From: Nematostella vectensis
Lineage: Eukaryota; Cnidaria; Anthozoa; Actiniaria; Edwardsiidae
Assembly: GCF_932526225.1 (NCBI RefSeq)
Contig: NC_064035.1
Coordinates: forward strand, 20,387,969-20,451,968
Direction: 5' to 3'
DNA: 64,000 nucleotides
Every line of letters starts with the position of its first letter. Within the stretch, counting starts at the first letter, position 1. Positions 43,201 through 55,008 of the stretch are shown in pieces. Below the pieces are notes generated by a model. It had not been told where the DNA came from. It saw nothing but the letters and a program-made list of their open reading frames with translations, and made no database searches. Made by a program: the position numbers and the translations under genes.

Positions 43201-46200
43201 ATTCAGTAAAAACAATTTTTTCGAAAACAGAATTTCTTCCCGATTCACACAAAAACCGCCACTTCTCACAATCGAACCTTTGCTTCCTAGGCCCAAGATG
43301 AATAGCGCGCGCAGAATCACTTATAATCTGCTGGATACAATCAAAAAGCCCAAACTGTCGCGATCTCGTACCAGAACAATGAATACAATACACCAAAAAC
43401 TGGAAATCGACTCTGCCAAATTTTCGTCTTTAATAAGACTTCTTCAGAGCAGACTGAAGAAGGTGAATCATTACAAGCATATTTACATCAGAATAGTGGC
43501 GCGAGACGCAAAAACATTACAACAAAAAACGCGCATTTTCTAGAATAGCGCGCGCTATGGATAAAAAGAATTTACACATCTCTACGTGGGTTCCTACTAC
43601 AAAAAAAGTCATCACTATTAAGACCCCGCGGGTAGATAGACTTAAGCCGATAAGCCCACTGGCCTTCCCTTTCCCTAAGCTGAGCCTCAGAGTTACATAT
43701 ATAAGTTGTACCATAACATTATTAAGACCTAAATGATTGTCGCAATGAAAATGTTGATAGATAAGGTCATCCTTAACTCTTTCACAAACCGGTAAACTAG
43801 GGTGCTTATTTAACCTACTTTTATGATTATTAAAACGCTTCCTATAACTATTGATAGATCCATAGCGCGCGCTATACTAGAAAATGCGCGCTTTTGTCAG
43901 TTGTAATGTTTTTGCGTCTCGCGCCACTATTCTGATGTAAATAATCTTGTAACGGTTTACCTTCTTCAGTCTGCCCTCAAGAAGTCTTATTAAAGACGAA
44001 AATTTGGCAGAGTCGATTTCCAGTTTTTGGTGTATTATAATCTGCTGGCAGATAATTCACTTATCAGACCCACAGATTGCGTGATTCCCGAAATACAACG
44101 CGCGCTCTTACCCAATCAGAATCGACATAGTGAACACAATATATTGTTGTTTATCATCCTGCTTTTGATATTAGTGATGATTGTGATAATAATTATGGTA
44201 GACAAGAGTAACCTTAATGCTGTAACACTTTCAGCGTCTCCCATTAACCGTGGTTTCCCCCAAAAGTGATTCTTCCTCATGTTTTTCGTGCCGTAAGGAG
44301 ACTCGAGGTTGCCGACTGCCAGGTCTGATTGTCTCAAGATGGGTGCTACCGACCGGAGGCTGTCATTGTACGAACACATCCCCATGTTGTTGAAAATTTT
44401 TTGTATGCCATCAAAACTGATGTCTCCAACAAAGTCAATGGTTGCCGAGGACACGTCTATCATCAAAGAGAAAATGGTAAAGTAGACGTTAAAAACATTT
44501 GATATACCGTACGTTTGGAGATAACTAAATGAAAATAAAAGTTTATAAAGTTGATACAATATTGAAACATGAAACACACACAAAACAAATAGTATATGGA
44601 TTTGAAGAATGTCAATCAATTTCTACTTTATCATTTCTACTTTGTTTATCCTTGAAAATACAGCGGCTTATGCGCAAGATAAATAAAAATAATAATCTAC
44701 GAATGAAGTCTGGAATGTTATAAACGATATTGAAAATTCTGGCTTCATTAACCCGATAGAAATTGATGCTTTGTGTGACTCACCGTTGAGCGGGAGTAAA
44801 AAATGGAGGCGTGATTGGCCAATTTTAATTGTATCGCAAAAAAGGGAAAGCTCCTCCCGCACCCGGACTCGAATTTGCGAATTATAATCAGAAAGTTGCA
44901 ACTCTAGCAGTCACGTTAAATTATAAGCCTTCTGTAAAATTGCTCATCTCTGAGCCTCTGTCGGCTGGAGTAAAACTATTTTTGCACAGGTAACAAGACA
45001 GTTGTGTTAAGAGATTGTTAAATTAGTCATTTGCTGTCCACTCACGTTTTCGGTGCAAAATTTTAAATTTTGCGCTATCCATAATCTAGCGCACCTGCAT
45101 AAATTATTCTCGCGCTGTGATGAAAATGCTCGTATTTAAGAGCGCACACAGCTTGGTAAAGCATTATTTTACGATAGATAGAAACTCTAGGGATGATATT
45201 TATTTTGGTTTAGAATATGAAATTTGAATTTAGCGCTCATAGCAATTGTCCGACATGTTAACTCATTGACGGCTGATTGATAACTGATTGTTCTTAAACC
45301 CCGGGTGTGGGAGGAGCTTTTTCTTTTATAGCGGAACCTCGTGCTAGGCATAGATTGTAGCGTGACGGGCTGCCGTTGTACGCTTTAGCGCGCTGGATTA
45401 TCTGTGAAGTATTTAAGGAGGCAAGTTAGTAGTTCTTTATACCCTTTTTTTTCAATTTACTCGTTACAAAATTGACGTCTAGTAGTCTCAAATCTCATCC
45501 GATTTCATTCATGTTTTCGGAGGATGATATTTAATCATCCGTTTTTGATGAGCTACTGTTTTATTTTATTTATCGGTAACCGATTTAAAGTTATTTAACA
45601 TATAAACAGACCAGTATTTTATGAACTTTCCAGTATATTTCCAAAATAACCGATGCTTTTTCTTTAAATTTGCGGAGAAGCATAACTTATGGTTAGGCAT
45701 GATGGGGATCATGGTGGCAAGTCTAAACTGACCAGGCAAAATTTTTGGTGCGCATAGTCCATTTCCTACCTTTGGTTCGGGCAACATTGCGTTATCCTTC
45801 AAATTGTTTTAGATAAAGCAGATAAACCTTTGTTGTATTCAGCCCATGAAAGCTTAGTGGTTGTCATCATTTGTACGTAAAGGACAGAGGTATAGATTAT
45901 TTCGATAAGACATGACCAAAGGGCGAATTCGTACAATTATTATTTAGATTTCGAATCCTCTTAAAATTCAATGTCTTCTCTTAAAAATCGGCAAATAAGC
46001 AATTCCGTGCTTCCTCGTTTTAGTGGAGCTTAGGGGACCCTACAATACAGTTACTCACCACGTTATGTCCCTAGCCCGAAATACAACATCGAGAATGAGG
46101 TATTTCAACCCATTATCTATCCCGAGGCAAAAAACCTTGCATGCTCAATGGAAACCCTCTAATTATTCATGTTGTGGACTTTGGAGACATTTGCACGTGC

Positions 46201-46741
46201 AGAGACGTATTTCGCAAGGGAATAACAGTGCGCTATTGTTATGCAGCAAACTTGTTTCATGATTGCGTTACTACATAACAATAGAGAAAAGTCTCTATGC
46301 ACGTGCAAATGTCCCCCGACTAAAGACTCAATTGTTTGAAAAAGGTTTCCATTTATAAATGATATTGTATTGCTTGGATTTTTTAGGTTTTTAAGGATAG
46401 AGGAAACCTTCGCCGACATCTTAGAATGCGTTGTGACGGGCAAATGTTTAGCTAAATAATAATGGGCGAACAATATAACCCTCCGATAAACGCCAGATTT
46501 GAAATAACATATTGAAATAACATTTGCAAAGCTTTGCGATAGAAGAGCCTTCCTTCTACTTTTCGTTTTCAGAATGTCATTTATCCTAGCGCTTATTAAC
46601 TTGGCTAGCCACCAAAAACCAACAAAGTTTTTAACACCCCAAAGTACTGGTTTCTCCCCTACCTTCTGCAGTCGTCAGCACTTGTGAAGTCGTGAAGACA
46701 AGAGTAAGTAATAAAAGGCAAGGTGTCTGCGCTGTCTTCAT
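40291..46741 (-). CDS. CapA/PgsA-like poly-gamma-glutamate synthesis protein (293 codons resolved)
   Basis: CapA-fold metallophosphatase-like protein. The bacterial relatives make poly-gamma-glutamate, a polymer also found in cnidarian nematocysts. Exons in order: 46663-46741, 44213-44456, 42191-42335, 41679-41861, 40291-40518; all GT-AG and phase-consistent. The first exon is a signal peptide (MKTAQTPCLLLLTLVFTTS). The family motifs occur in order: FVGDISFDG, AVGNLESP, LANNHQNDYGEE, VKGIKVGFLGY, VIIVAMHWGAE, VIGSHPHVLQPH and AFSLGNFLFG. These are the expected Asp, Asn-His, His-Trp-Gly and His-Pro-His metal-site motifs, so the core seems intact. The C-terminal exon(s) downstream of 40291 are not securely found. 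Introns are rich in inverted-repeat elements. Eukaryotic introns and a secretory signal argue against bacterial contamination. Confidence 0.9.
40554..40937. mobile_element. MITE, 384 bp, with TTAAAGCCGCATT inverted ends
   Basis: Left TTAAAGCCGCATTGTCACCA plus GTTTACTTCC pairs with right GGAAGTATAAACTGGTGATA plus AATGCGGCTTTAA. A second inner inverted pair (TCTTGGTGTTACGG/CGTAACACCAAGGA) lies at about 40662 and 40780. Inside CapA-like intron 4. TTAA at both outer ends may be part of the repeat or a piggyBac-type target. Confidence 0.8.
41184..41296. mobile_element. 113-bp near-perfect hairpin element
   Basis: Left arm ATTACCCTGGGTACCAGAGC plus CTCCAGACTTCTCT; the right arm is its complement apart from one extra base. 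The loop is about 45 nt. It could be a short MITE or a hairpin-RNA source; the sequence alone cannot decide. Confidence 0.8.
41347..41546. repeat. 50-bp tandem repeat, four units
   Basis: Units read GCTGTGGATCAACGCTTCCT, then ATTGGACCACACTAAAGACA, then TTATCACTGT. Located in CapA-like intron 4. It carries no splice-site copy, unlike the three larger arrays. Confidence 0.93.
42590..43080. repeat. Low-complexity GATGATG/GTGGTG-rich region
   Basis: Biased trinucleotide-like sequence (GATGATGATGATGACGATG, GTGGTGGTTGTGG) inside CapA-like intron 2. The short open frames here are composition artefacts. Confidence 0.75.
43387..44036. mobile_element. Foldback element with about 170-bp arms
   Basis: Arms 43387-43558 and about 43858-44036 are inverted copies, sharing AATACACCAAAAACTGG, AATCGACTCTGCCAAATTTT, CATCAGAATAGTGGCGCGAG and the palindromic tip ATAGCGCGCGCTAT. 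The loop is about 300 bp and non-coding. It is in CapA-like intron 2. The word TTATAATCTGCTGG occurs just outside on both sides in direct orientation. Confidence 0.85.
46184..46316. mobile_element. Short inverted-repeat hairpin element in CapA-like intron 1
   Basis: GACATTTGCACGTGCAGAGAC at 46186-46206 pairs with GTCTCTATGCACGTGCAAATGTC at 46291-46313. Inner pairing is CTATTGTTATG with CATAACAATAG. Probable MITE remnant. Confidence 0.72.
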
Positions 46742-47173
46742 GTGCTCTCCCTTGCTGTGCGCTTAGTAAGGGTTTGACTTGAGAATAAGATATTCAAACT
46801 AAAATCCTTCTTAAATCAAATGAACTTCAAAAAAGTCCAATTCAGTCCAATTCACGCTTTTCCAAGGCCTTTAAGGGCAAAGAAGTCGATGGGCATGTTT
46901 ACCAGCTACTCGTGTTTTTTATAAGATTGCTTCAGAGTCTTCTCATATTTACCATCTAAGTAGTAGGTGCTAGACACTTTGATCTTCACACGGGAGGTTC
47001 ACGTCTTCTTTTGACCAAATGCGATGTTCTCGTCCGTATTTTGGAAGCAGTATCACTTTTTGCGGAATTCCAACCAGCTACCACCAGGCAAGATCACGGG
47101 ACCTTTGCCTGGTACCTGTGATGGCATATGTGCTCAAGTGCTCGTTGACATAAGGTGTTTTTAGATAGTACAC
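46742..47173. other. Upstream region of the CapA-like gene
   Basis: Presumed 5' UTR/promoter of the CapA-like gene. No clear TATA or CCAAT element was identified. Confidence 0.35.
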
Positions 47174-49584
47174 CTTTCGCTGTTCAATAACGGGAATAAC
47201 ATTCATTTGTGCCAAACGTTGTATCGTTAACGTGCATTGTACGTTCATCAACATCGCACGAAACATTCTTAGCGTGACTCGACTTTCAATAACAATGATT
47301 GAATATGCGCGAACATTCAATAGCATCAACGGACAATCAATAACGCAATTGGGCATTCATTCGGGATGGAATGAACATTCTTTTGCCTGAAATCGAAAAT
47401 TCAATTACACTTTTGGACAATCAGTAGCGTTTATTGACAATCAGTTATAAAAAAATAGAAAATTCATTAATGCTATTAAAGACAATCATGTTCATCAATG
47501 TGGTTTGACAACCATGTATCCGATTTAAACAAACAACAAGGAAAAATAAAATTTCATTAACCCATTGACTCCTGGCTATTTTTGAGCTGAATTTACAAAA
47601 AACAGACTGAAAACAGATACCTCCCCCCCTATTCTGAGTTTTATACAGCTCGTCAAAGTCAAACACAGCTGAACCTAGTCAGCGGTATCCAAGCTTTCCA
47701 ACAGTGCTTTGCGGTCCCCACTTTTAATCCCTCGTCGTTGTGCTGAAGCCAGCACAAGTTGATGGCTGCTCATAAAATTTCAAAAATACAGCTATGAGCA
47801 TATTAGGAGAGTGTCTCAGGACATCATGAAGTCTTTTGGGGCATAATTGAGTTCTTTGCTTATGGATATTTGCAAGCAAAGGTGGATTCATGATGATTTT
47901 TTTCTTGTTTGGCTTTGCCTGGATGAGAAAATAATTTTCTAATGAATCACCACAGCTCTCCTAAATGCTGTCTTTTCTGAAACCAAATTGATTCCAAAAT
48001 TGTTTACATTGCTATTCTGGGTCTGTATGACCTGGAATTGATTTGTTTGGCTTCGGGGTGAAAAGACTTATAAAAAAACATCTGACTTTGGGGAGAGGAG
48101 TGTTGACTGGCCCTCCCCTCGTGAATTTTCCCCTGGATCTCCCAGAATGCTTTTCAATCCGTAAAGGCATCTTCGTGGTTTTACAAGCCTTCAAGGAGTG
48201 GACATTGTGTTTTGAGGCCATGGAAATGAACCTAGAGGATCAGAATAAAGGTATCTATTTGTGTCTTGAGCTGTGTTTGCTGATCTCTCTCCCTTGTGTT
48301 GTATTTTGGGCGTTTTATTGAGAGGGGTGATTCTGCTTTTCTTTCCTTGTTCGATTTGAAATTTGTCAAAGAACCTGTGCTATTATTTGGCTTAAGAGTA
48401 GTTGCCAACACCTTGGTTGGATGCATATCTTCAAGACCATTTATCCCTTAGACTGATGCCTGAGTATCTTCATCTTGTTGTGTTTAGTTTGCATTTATGA
48501 ATTTTTTGGGTTGTGGGTACTTCCCAAAGCCGGACAGGCCGGTTGAGGGGTCAATGTGTTAAGAGTTACTATTTTTCTCTTTTCTTAAAACAAAGGGCCC
48601 CTAAAATTAAGAGAATTTATAGAACTATAAATTCTTTTTAATAAAAAAAAACAAGACAAACAAACAACACTTTGTGTGGAGTGTTTATAAAAGCCAAAAA
48701 ATATATACTTACTCACTCGCAAGAAAAAAGAAAACGTTTGTTTGAGACATGCCACTAAGAAACCGTATCCCCCTTGAACACAGGGAAGGGCTAGAAGAGG
48801 AGAGCGGTCAAAGAGGAAGAAATATCACAGTCACTTTGGCTATTATGCCCACTAACATCGGGGGAATGAATGCACAAAAATTCAACGACTTCACAAACAC
48901 AACTGAATCTTGACCCCAACGAAAACGTCATTTTCATTTACGACGCTGCACCAGCGCACCATAACCTACTAGATACCGGCTTAAACACACTAAAAAAAGT
49001 TACCGCCCTACAGTCCATTTCTCAAGAGGCATTACAACGTAACATAGGAACAGTCACGGGAATGAAATGTGGGCAATGGTTTCGTTTTATGCAAACCTAC
49101 ATACATTGCTGTGTTAATAGAGATCAAATTCAGGTATAAATGTCACTTCAAAAATCGAAAATAACACTAAAACTAATGATATTTTCTTTTCTTTAAATGT
49201 TTGTTTGAATCGAACAAATGATTGTCAAATCAGATATATGAATGGCGCCTTGATGAACATGATTGTCTGCTGAAAAGGCTTGTTGATGGTCGCTGCTTAT
49301 GTTAATAGCACCAATGAATTTTCTATTTCGTATAACTGATTGTAATTAAACGCTACTGATTGTCACAGACGTGGAATCGAATTTTCATTGCGCGCAATAG
49401 AATGTTCGTTCAAATCGAATTGAATGTCCAAGTGCTCTATTGTTTCTCCGTTGATGCTAATGAATGTTCACGAATATTCAATCATTGTTATTGAAAGTCG
49501 AGTCACGCTAAATGATGTTTCGTGCGATGTTGATTAACTTTTGGCACAAATGAATGTCCCTTTCCCGTTAATGAACAGCAAATG
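47174..49584. mobile_element. Inverted-repeat DNA transposon, 2.4 kb, with about 370-bp imperfect arms
   Basis: Arms about 47174-47537 and 49190-49584 are inverted copies, sharing CGTGACTCGACTTTCAATAA with its complement, GGCACAAATGAATG and AATCAATAACG-type words. Between them lie a broken transposase and unrelated sequence, including a 92-codon open frame at 48043-48321 of unknown nature. Confidence 0.75.
48745..49140 (+). pseudogene. Broken DDE transposase (IS630/Tc1-like) fragment
   Basis: Starts near CCACTAAGAAACCGTATC (PLRNRIPLEHREGLEE), then NITVTLAIMPTNIGG, then NENVIFIYDAAPAHH, the second-Asp motif of IS630/Tc1 DDE enzymes. KLPPYSPFL, the motif that normally leads to the catalytic Glu, appears in a shifted frame at about 48998. 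The shifts mean no functional enzyme. It belongs to the surrounding inverted-repeat element. Confidence 0.7.
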
Positions 49585-52500
49585 GGGGTAATATAGACAC
49601 ACAATTTGCGCTGACTGTCAGTCAGGGAACTACAGAAAAGCAAAAGTTAAATTGAAGATAAATTGTGCTTCTAGTTTCCGAGTCGCAACTGTTTTTTGGG
49701 TGACGAGAAACGGGTAAAAATCTCAAAACGGAACGTGCTAGTTGCTACGGTAGCTGGATTTTGGCCACTAAGATCTTCAAAATTTATACTTCAGCTAATC
49801 AACATTGACGAGCAACATTGCTGTTTTACTCTTAACTCGTAATCTAAAGTGCTCTTTCAATCCTTTTCAACTCGTGAATGCTTGCAAAGCATTTACGAGT
49901 GAGGGACTTCTGTGTCACTCGATCGTCGGATAGTTGGATCGGTCATCCGTAAACTTTTTGTGGTCTTTCTGTGGCAACACAGCAATCCTTAGATCATACA
50001 GGGCTTCTGGAATTACGCCCTTGTGCGGAAGCGCGTAATTTGGCTTTTCCCGCGTAATCCACAAATTTCCGCGTAATTTGGCTAAATTTTGAAAGACAAA
50101 ACATTTAATTGCACAGCTGATGTGTTCTTTTAGGGTTGTTTCCTCTATTTCTCGTGAAAAAAGAGAGATATTCTTCGTAAGAGTGCGATATTTCGGACTG
50201 AATTTCCGAAAACAAATAAAATGACAGGGCGTTCTTTGCTAAATCGCGAAGGCCTAGGACTAATAATAAAATACTTTTTTTAATTGGCTGGTGGCTAGGA
50301 GCCAATGAAAACTCGCCTAAGATATTTTCACGCAAAAAATTAACCTTTTCAAGTTATTTCGTGCTTTCCTTCGGTACAAAATGTTGTTTGGGCGTAACAG
50401 TTGATATTCCGTGTAATGTAGCGCGTAATTCAGTAAAGAATCCCGCAAAAGTTTGGTTTTTAAAGAAAAATGTATTGCAAAATCCCGCGTAATTTAGCGC
50501 GTAATGATTTTCCGCGTAATTTTTTTGTAATTTTCTGTGATAATAGATTTTTTTGTCGGAAGTCTTATAAAATTAATTTAGAATTAAGACCCGATTGAGA
50601 GGGAATTAATACACGATGACCCTTTGTATTGGCCGTAGGGCGAAAACACTAGATTGTTCATGCGGCAGGAGCACTAAACGTGCTGCAGTCAGAAGGTCTC
50701 TCAAGATCTGTTAAGGGTTCACCCTGTCGTTGACCACCATCTAGACTCAGACTTCAGACCGCCTTTCTATCGCCTTTCCATTGGTTGGCTTGATAGAATA
50801 CTGGAACTTGGAACTGTGGATCATGGCTGCTGCTGAAGTTGCAGGGAATAGATTTTGTTGCTCTCTTTATAGCTCTGTGCTGTTAACAGCTGCCTGTGCG
50901 CAGATGTAGGGTGAGAAGACAAGCTTCTTAAACAGTGCCCCCTTTCCTACCCGTATTCATGGAAGGTGGTATTACAACCAAGAAGCGCATGGATAAAAAG
51001 CAAAAATGAGAAATAGAAATAACATCAAAACTTTTCCCTAGCAGCTCATTTATGGCCGTTATTCCCCACTTCTTCGTGTAGATTTGGATTTAGGCTCAGG
51101 TAGATGTCATGGGCTTCCATGCGGAATTGTCGTCAACAACAGGAACGGTGATGCTAATCGTGTGGACGATTTTACCGCAGCTTTCCACATAAGCAAGCAT
51201 ATATTCGATTCTCCATCAGCTTCCGTGTCCATTGTGCCACAACCGCTTTCCCTCGGGTGCTTGCTCAACATTTAAATAAAATTCTGCCACACTCATCATT
51301 AAGTCTAACAATGCTGGAGGAAAGCTTTCAGAGCTCAAAGGAGAAATGTTGTTCAAGGTCTTCTGGGGATGAGCTAGAGTTGAGCGCTGAAACGACACCT
51401 GTAGCATGTACGACATTCCCAGAAATAAGAGACAACATGGCCGCCACGCATGCGTAATAGTGCACATACAATGTCAAAATGGCTGCCATTTATTATAAGG
51501 AAATGTGGGGAGACATCACAATTTATCAAATTTTCTCGTTTCAGAGATTTTGGGCTCACGATGCAGGACTCGAAAAAAAAACCTTGCCATTCGAGTGATA
51601 CACTTTCCGTTCAAACGATGCCAGAGAAAGCCCTATAATTGTTCCTTGGACATTGCACTTTTGTTCGCTTGAGGGTATACAATCCTCCATACATTCTCTG
51701 TAATTTCATTGAAATCGGGCATAAAAGTAGTCGTTTAAAAGGTAGAATTGTTCGCTGCATCACAGGTGCAGGACTCGAAATTGGTAAATCGACTATCCTT
51801 CCATCAAATTGGCCAATAAAATAGCAGTAGCGCCTCCCAATCTTGTTCCCGAAGAAATAACATTTGATGTAGTTATGCCTAGTTCAGGAACCATTATTGT
51901 TGTCTTTAAGATACAGACTGAAGCAAGGAAAACGGTGCGCTCCGCAAGAACAACTACTCTCCGTTCGTCCGTTCTCCATTTTGTTTTTAAACGGCCCCAC
52001 GGCTTTCTGGGATAGACACAGGGAAACCATATAGCCTTTTTAAATTACTTTTATTTTTTATTTGCGCATATAATGTTTTCCAACCTCAGCAAGACTGACG
52101 CACTTCCATTATCATTGGACGTATCAAATCAGAGATGCCCCTTGCACGCTTAAATACCGCTTATACTACTTTTATTAGGAATTTTAGTCAACCTGATTAA
52201 AAACTTCTAGTGTAACAACAAAAGGGAAGCCCCTGTGCTGGCCGGAATCTCGTTTTTTTTTGTGATACCGCTGTTATTCCTCGCGGGCCTAGCAAAATGT
52301 GAGCCCAGAGAAACCGCTGGCTAATGTCCCTTATTTCTGGGAATGACGTCAACTCATTGTCAATGGGCACTGCACTGCTAACAAGACCTCTTCTCCGGTC
52401 ACTTTATTAGCGGTATCAAGATTAACTGTGCTGTCGGCTTGAACACCCGTGCAGTGTTTAGTGTTCAGTGTATGGTTTTGCAAAAAAGACAGGATAAGCC

Positions 52501-52786
52501 CCTTCAGTGTCTAACACTGGGGTCCTGCATTAAAAATCTGAAAGCAGGATTGCGGAAATATAACAATAAACTTGAGATAACGCCATTAAAACCAAACAAA
52601 CTCAAACTAATGATAATGATTACATGATGTGCATGATTCTCCTTCTAAAGACCCGTAAAGATAGAAACCTGTGGGTTTTGCCCAAAATAGATGAGCTAAA
52701 TCAGATAGCGTTGATTTTTATCCAGATCGTGTAGAAATATATATTTCTTATCATTTATAGTGGTATAAATTTGATTTTTTTAAGTA
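49585..52786. other. Gene-poor repeat-like region
   Basis: No gene recognised. 49985-50525 is unusually rich in GCGTAAT words. A minus-strand frame at 51216-51467 (SPLSSESFPPALLDLMMSVA) is next to YY1-like ATGGCCGCC and AAAATGGCTGCC words at about 51436 and 51476, and could be a decayed gene or transposon exon; I cannot place it. Confidence 0.4.
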
Positions 52787-54165
52787 CAGGGTGTTCCAAA
52801 AGTTCGTGGACACTTTTCAAATTGTAATAACTTTAGCTCTGAGGGTCCAGCTTCAACAAAATTTTAGGAAAATAAAATACATTAATGTAGCAAGCTACCA
52901 TATTAATGTATAGTTTGCGTGTCCTCCTTTTGCTTTGATGACGTTCTTAAGACGCTGTGGCATGGAGTGAGAAAGTTTACTCAAAGTAGACATTGACACA
53001 TGGCTTTCTTAAATCGGGATTTTAGTGATGTCATTGTCCTGGGCTGAGGATCACGGTAGGTTTCTTCATCGATAATGCTCCACAAGTTCTCAATTGGGTT
53101 TGAGGTCAGGTGAGTTAGCCGGCCATTCTGGTTTTTCTTAGCGGTATGAGCTGGTGCTCCATCTTGCACGAATAGCATTGACCGTTTATTTGAAAACAGC
53201 TTTCTCTTCGTAAGGTTTTCAGAATTAGATTTCCTTGAAAAAAGAGGTTTAACTTTTTTTTCCAGTATTCTCTTGATGTAGTATTCTGAATTTACTGTGC
53301 GACCCTGGGGTACAAAGTGTAGTGAAGTAAAGCCACGACCGGTCATGCCACTCCAGACCATCCACTTAGCACTTCCTTTGACTTGATAAGACTGGGGAAC
53401 TTCGGTCTCTTAAGACCCTCAAACAACATCGTTTTTTGAGTTGGGGAGATGAAACAAGTACTTAGGGCACTCGTCGGTAAATAGAAAATCGTCCCATTCA
53501 GTTCCGGACAGAGAATTGTACTTGCGTGCGAACTTCAAACGGGATTTTCGTTGCTGGGCTCAATAATGGCTTTTTCTGCCGCTTGAAAGGTTTCCACCCC
53601 TTTCTGGTCATACATCTCCAAACAGTCGGCGACGACCCTAAGAGGGCTTTTCTCTTGAGATTTTTGCTTATTTTTCTGGATGAATATCCTCTCTTGTACT
53701 TGGCCTTTTCGATGACGCTTTTTGGCTTGTCGGCAAAATTTCGTCGAACTCGAGTCCACTTTGAAACCCAACTCTTGCTTCTTCCTAGAATTTTTGCTAT
53801 TTTTCTAACCGTTAGTCCGTTGGCATACAAAATTGCTGATTGTGCTCTTATTTGAACATTGTTCAGGCGTTTCTCTGTCATGTTTGAATCCATTTTCCTA
53901 GCCCATTTTTTCGTCCAGCAAGTTTTAAGCAAACCCACCAAACCGACAGCCTACCCAAAAATGGCGGGAAAACGTAATGACGCGCGACACACTTTTTTTC
54001 GCCTTTTGGCGGGAATTTGAATTCGCTGTTTTTTTTCCGAAATTCACTATGCCAAAACTTTATTAGTATGCCTTGCATATTAAATTTACTATCTATCAGA
54101 TTTTTTTTGTAATCTCGGCGATTAAGAGCATCTTGAAAGTGTCCACGAACTTTTGAATCACCCTG
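52787..54165. mobile_element. Tc1/mariner-like transposon, 1379 bp
   Basis: Ends are CAGGGTGTTCCAAAAGTTCG plus TGGACACTTT and the inverted complement with a few mismatches, flanked by TA on both sides (52785-52786 and 54166-54167). Carries a minus-strand transposase remnant. Confidence 0.93.
52981..53893 (-). pseudogene. Tc1-like transposase, frameshifted
   Basis: The N-terminal half (53893 to about 53498) has a helix-turn-helix region, IRAQSAILYANGLTVRKIAK then SWVSKW. The first catalytic Asp lies in FLFTDECPKYL near 53470 in another frame, with a stop soon after. The C-terminal half has MLFVQDGAPAHTAKKN (second Asp) and LTSNPIENLWSIIDEE (Glu region). At least two frame breaks separate the catalytic residues, so this copy cannot make an active enzyme. 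Confidence 0.88.
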
Positions 54166-54412
54166 TATGTGAATTTTTTCTTGATTTTCATGATTTGGGA
54201 TTCCTGTGGTTTTTTATACAAGCCTTTTAGCATGTTATAAAGGGAGACTAAATTAATACAAAAACGTTGAAAACCTTGTGATGCTAAAACCGTAGGTTGA
54301 TTGGACTAGTAGTATAAAAGTGCTTAGTTATCAACCTCTGACCGCTATGATCAGCATAGTCGTAAAGTATATATAAGGTAGTTTCTTCAGAAAAGTCTTC
54401 CATGTGGGTTAA

Positions 54413-54443
54413 GCATGCGCATGCGCCTTCGTCACTGACGTCA
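54413..54443. promoter_or_regulatory. NRF1-like and CRE motifs without an assigned gene
   Basis: GCATGCGCATGCGC at 54413-54426 and a perfect TGACGTCA at 54436-54443. They lie in the transposon-rich block with no gene start nearby that I can support. Confidence 0.35.
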
Positions 54444-55008
54444 ATCGATCTTCTATGGTTCAGTCCAATTCAAGCTTTTAGTTTGCAAACAAAACAAGTA
54501 AAATTTAATTCTCTTTGTTTTAGTACTTGCCGATTCGCGTCTCTTGGTTTTTGCGTTGTTTGTTTGAGTTTGTGCTGAAAGTGCGACTAGCCAAAACTGC
54601 GACTTTTATTTCCGAGAAACACACAGGGAAAAGCCTCTGTTAGCAGGGTCTCTGTTTGCAGGGTAATAAAAAAAGTCTCTGTTTAGAAGGACAAAATAGA
54701 AGAGGATAGATTTCCATAAATTAATTTTTCACAATTCTTCCCAATCAGCTAAACTAAATTATATTATATTTAATATCAAACAAAACTCGTACAAACACAT
54801 GACCCTCGCTTATTTATCGAATAAAGATTTTGAGCCTTTCTAGAATGTTAACATGCATAAAACACATTGTATGACAGCGTGATCGTGATAAATTATTGCG
54901 GGTATTTTATTTTGTTTCCGGACAGAATATGCTGAAATTTGACATGCTAGCAAAAAACTTTTCGAACTGTACCATTCCAACGATACCAATTGTATTAAAA
55001 GTAATTCG

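Noticed and set aside
40291..46741. Bacterial contamination as the source of the CapA-like gene
   Set aside because: The coding sequence is split by GT-AG introns filled with local repeat families and starts with a signal peptide exon.
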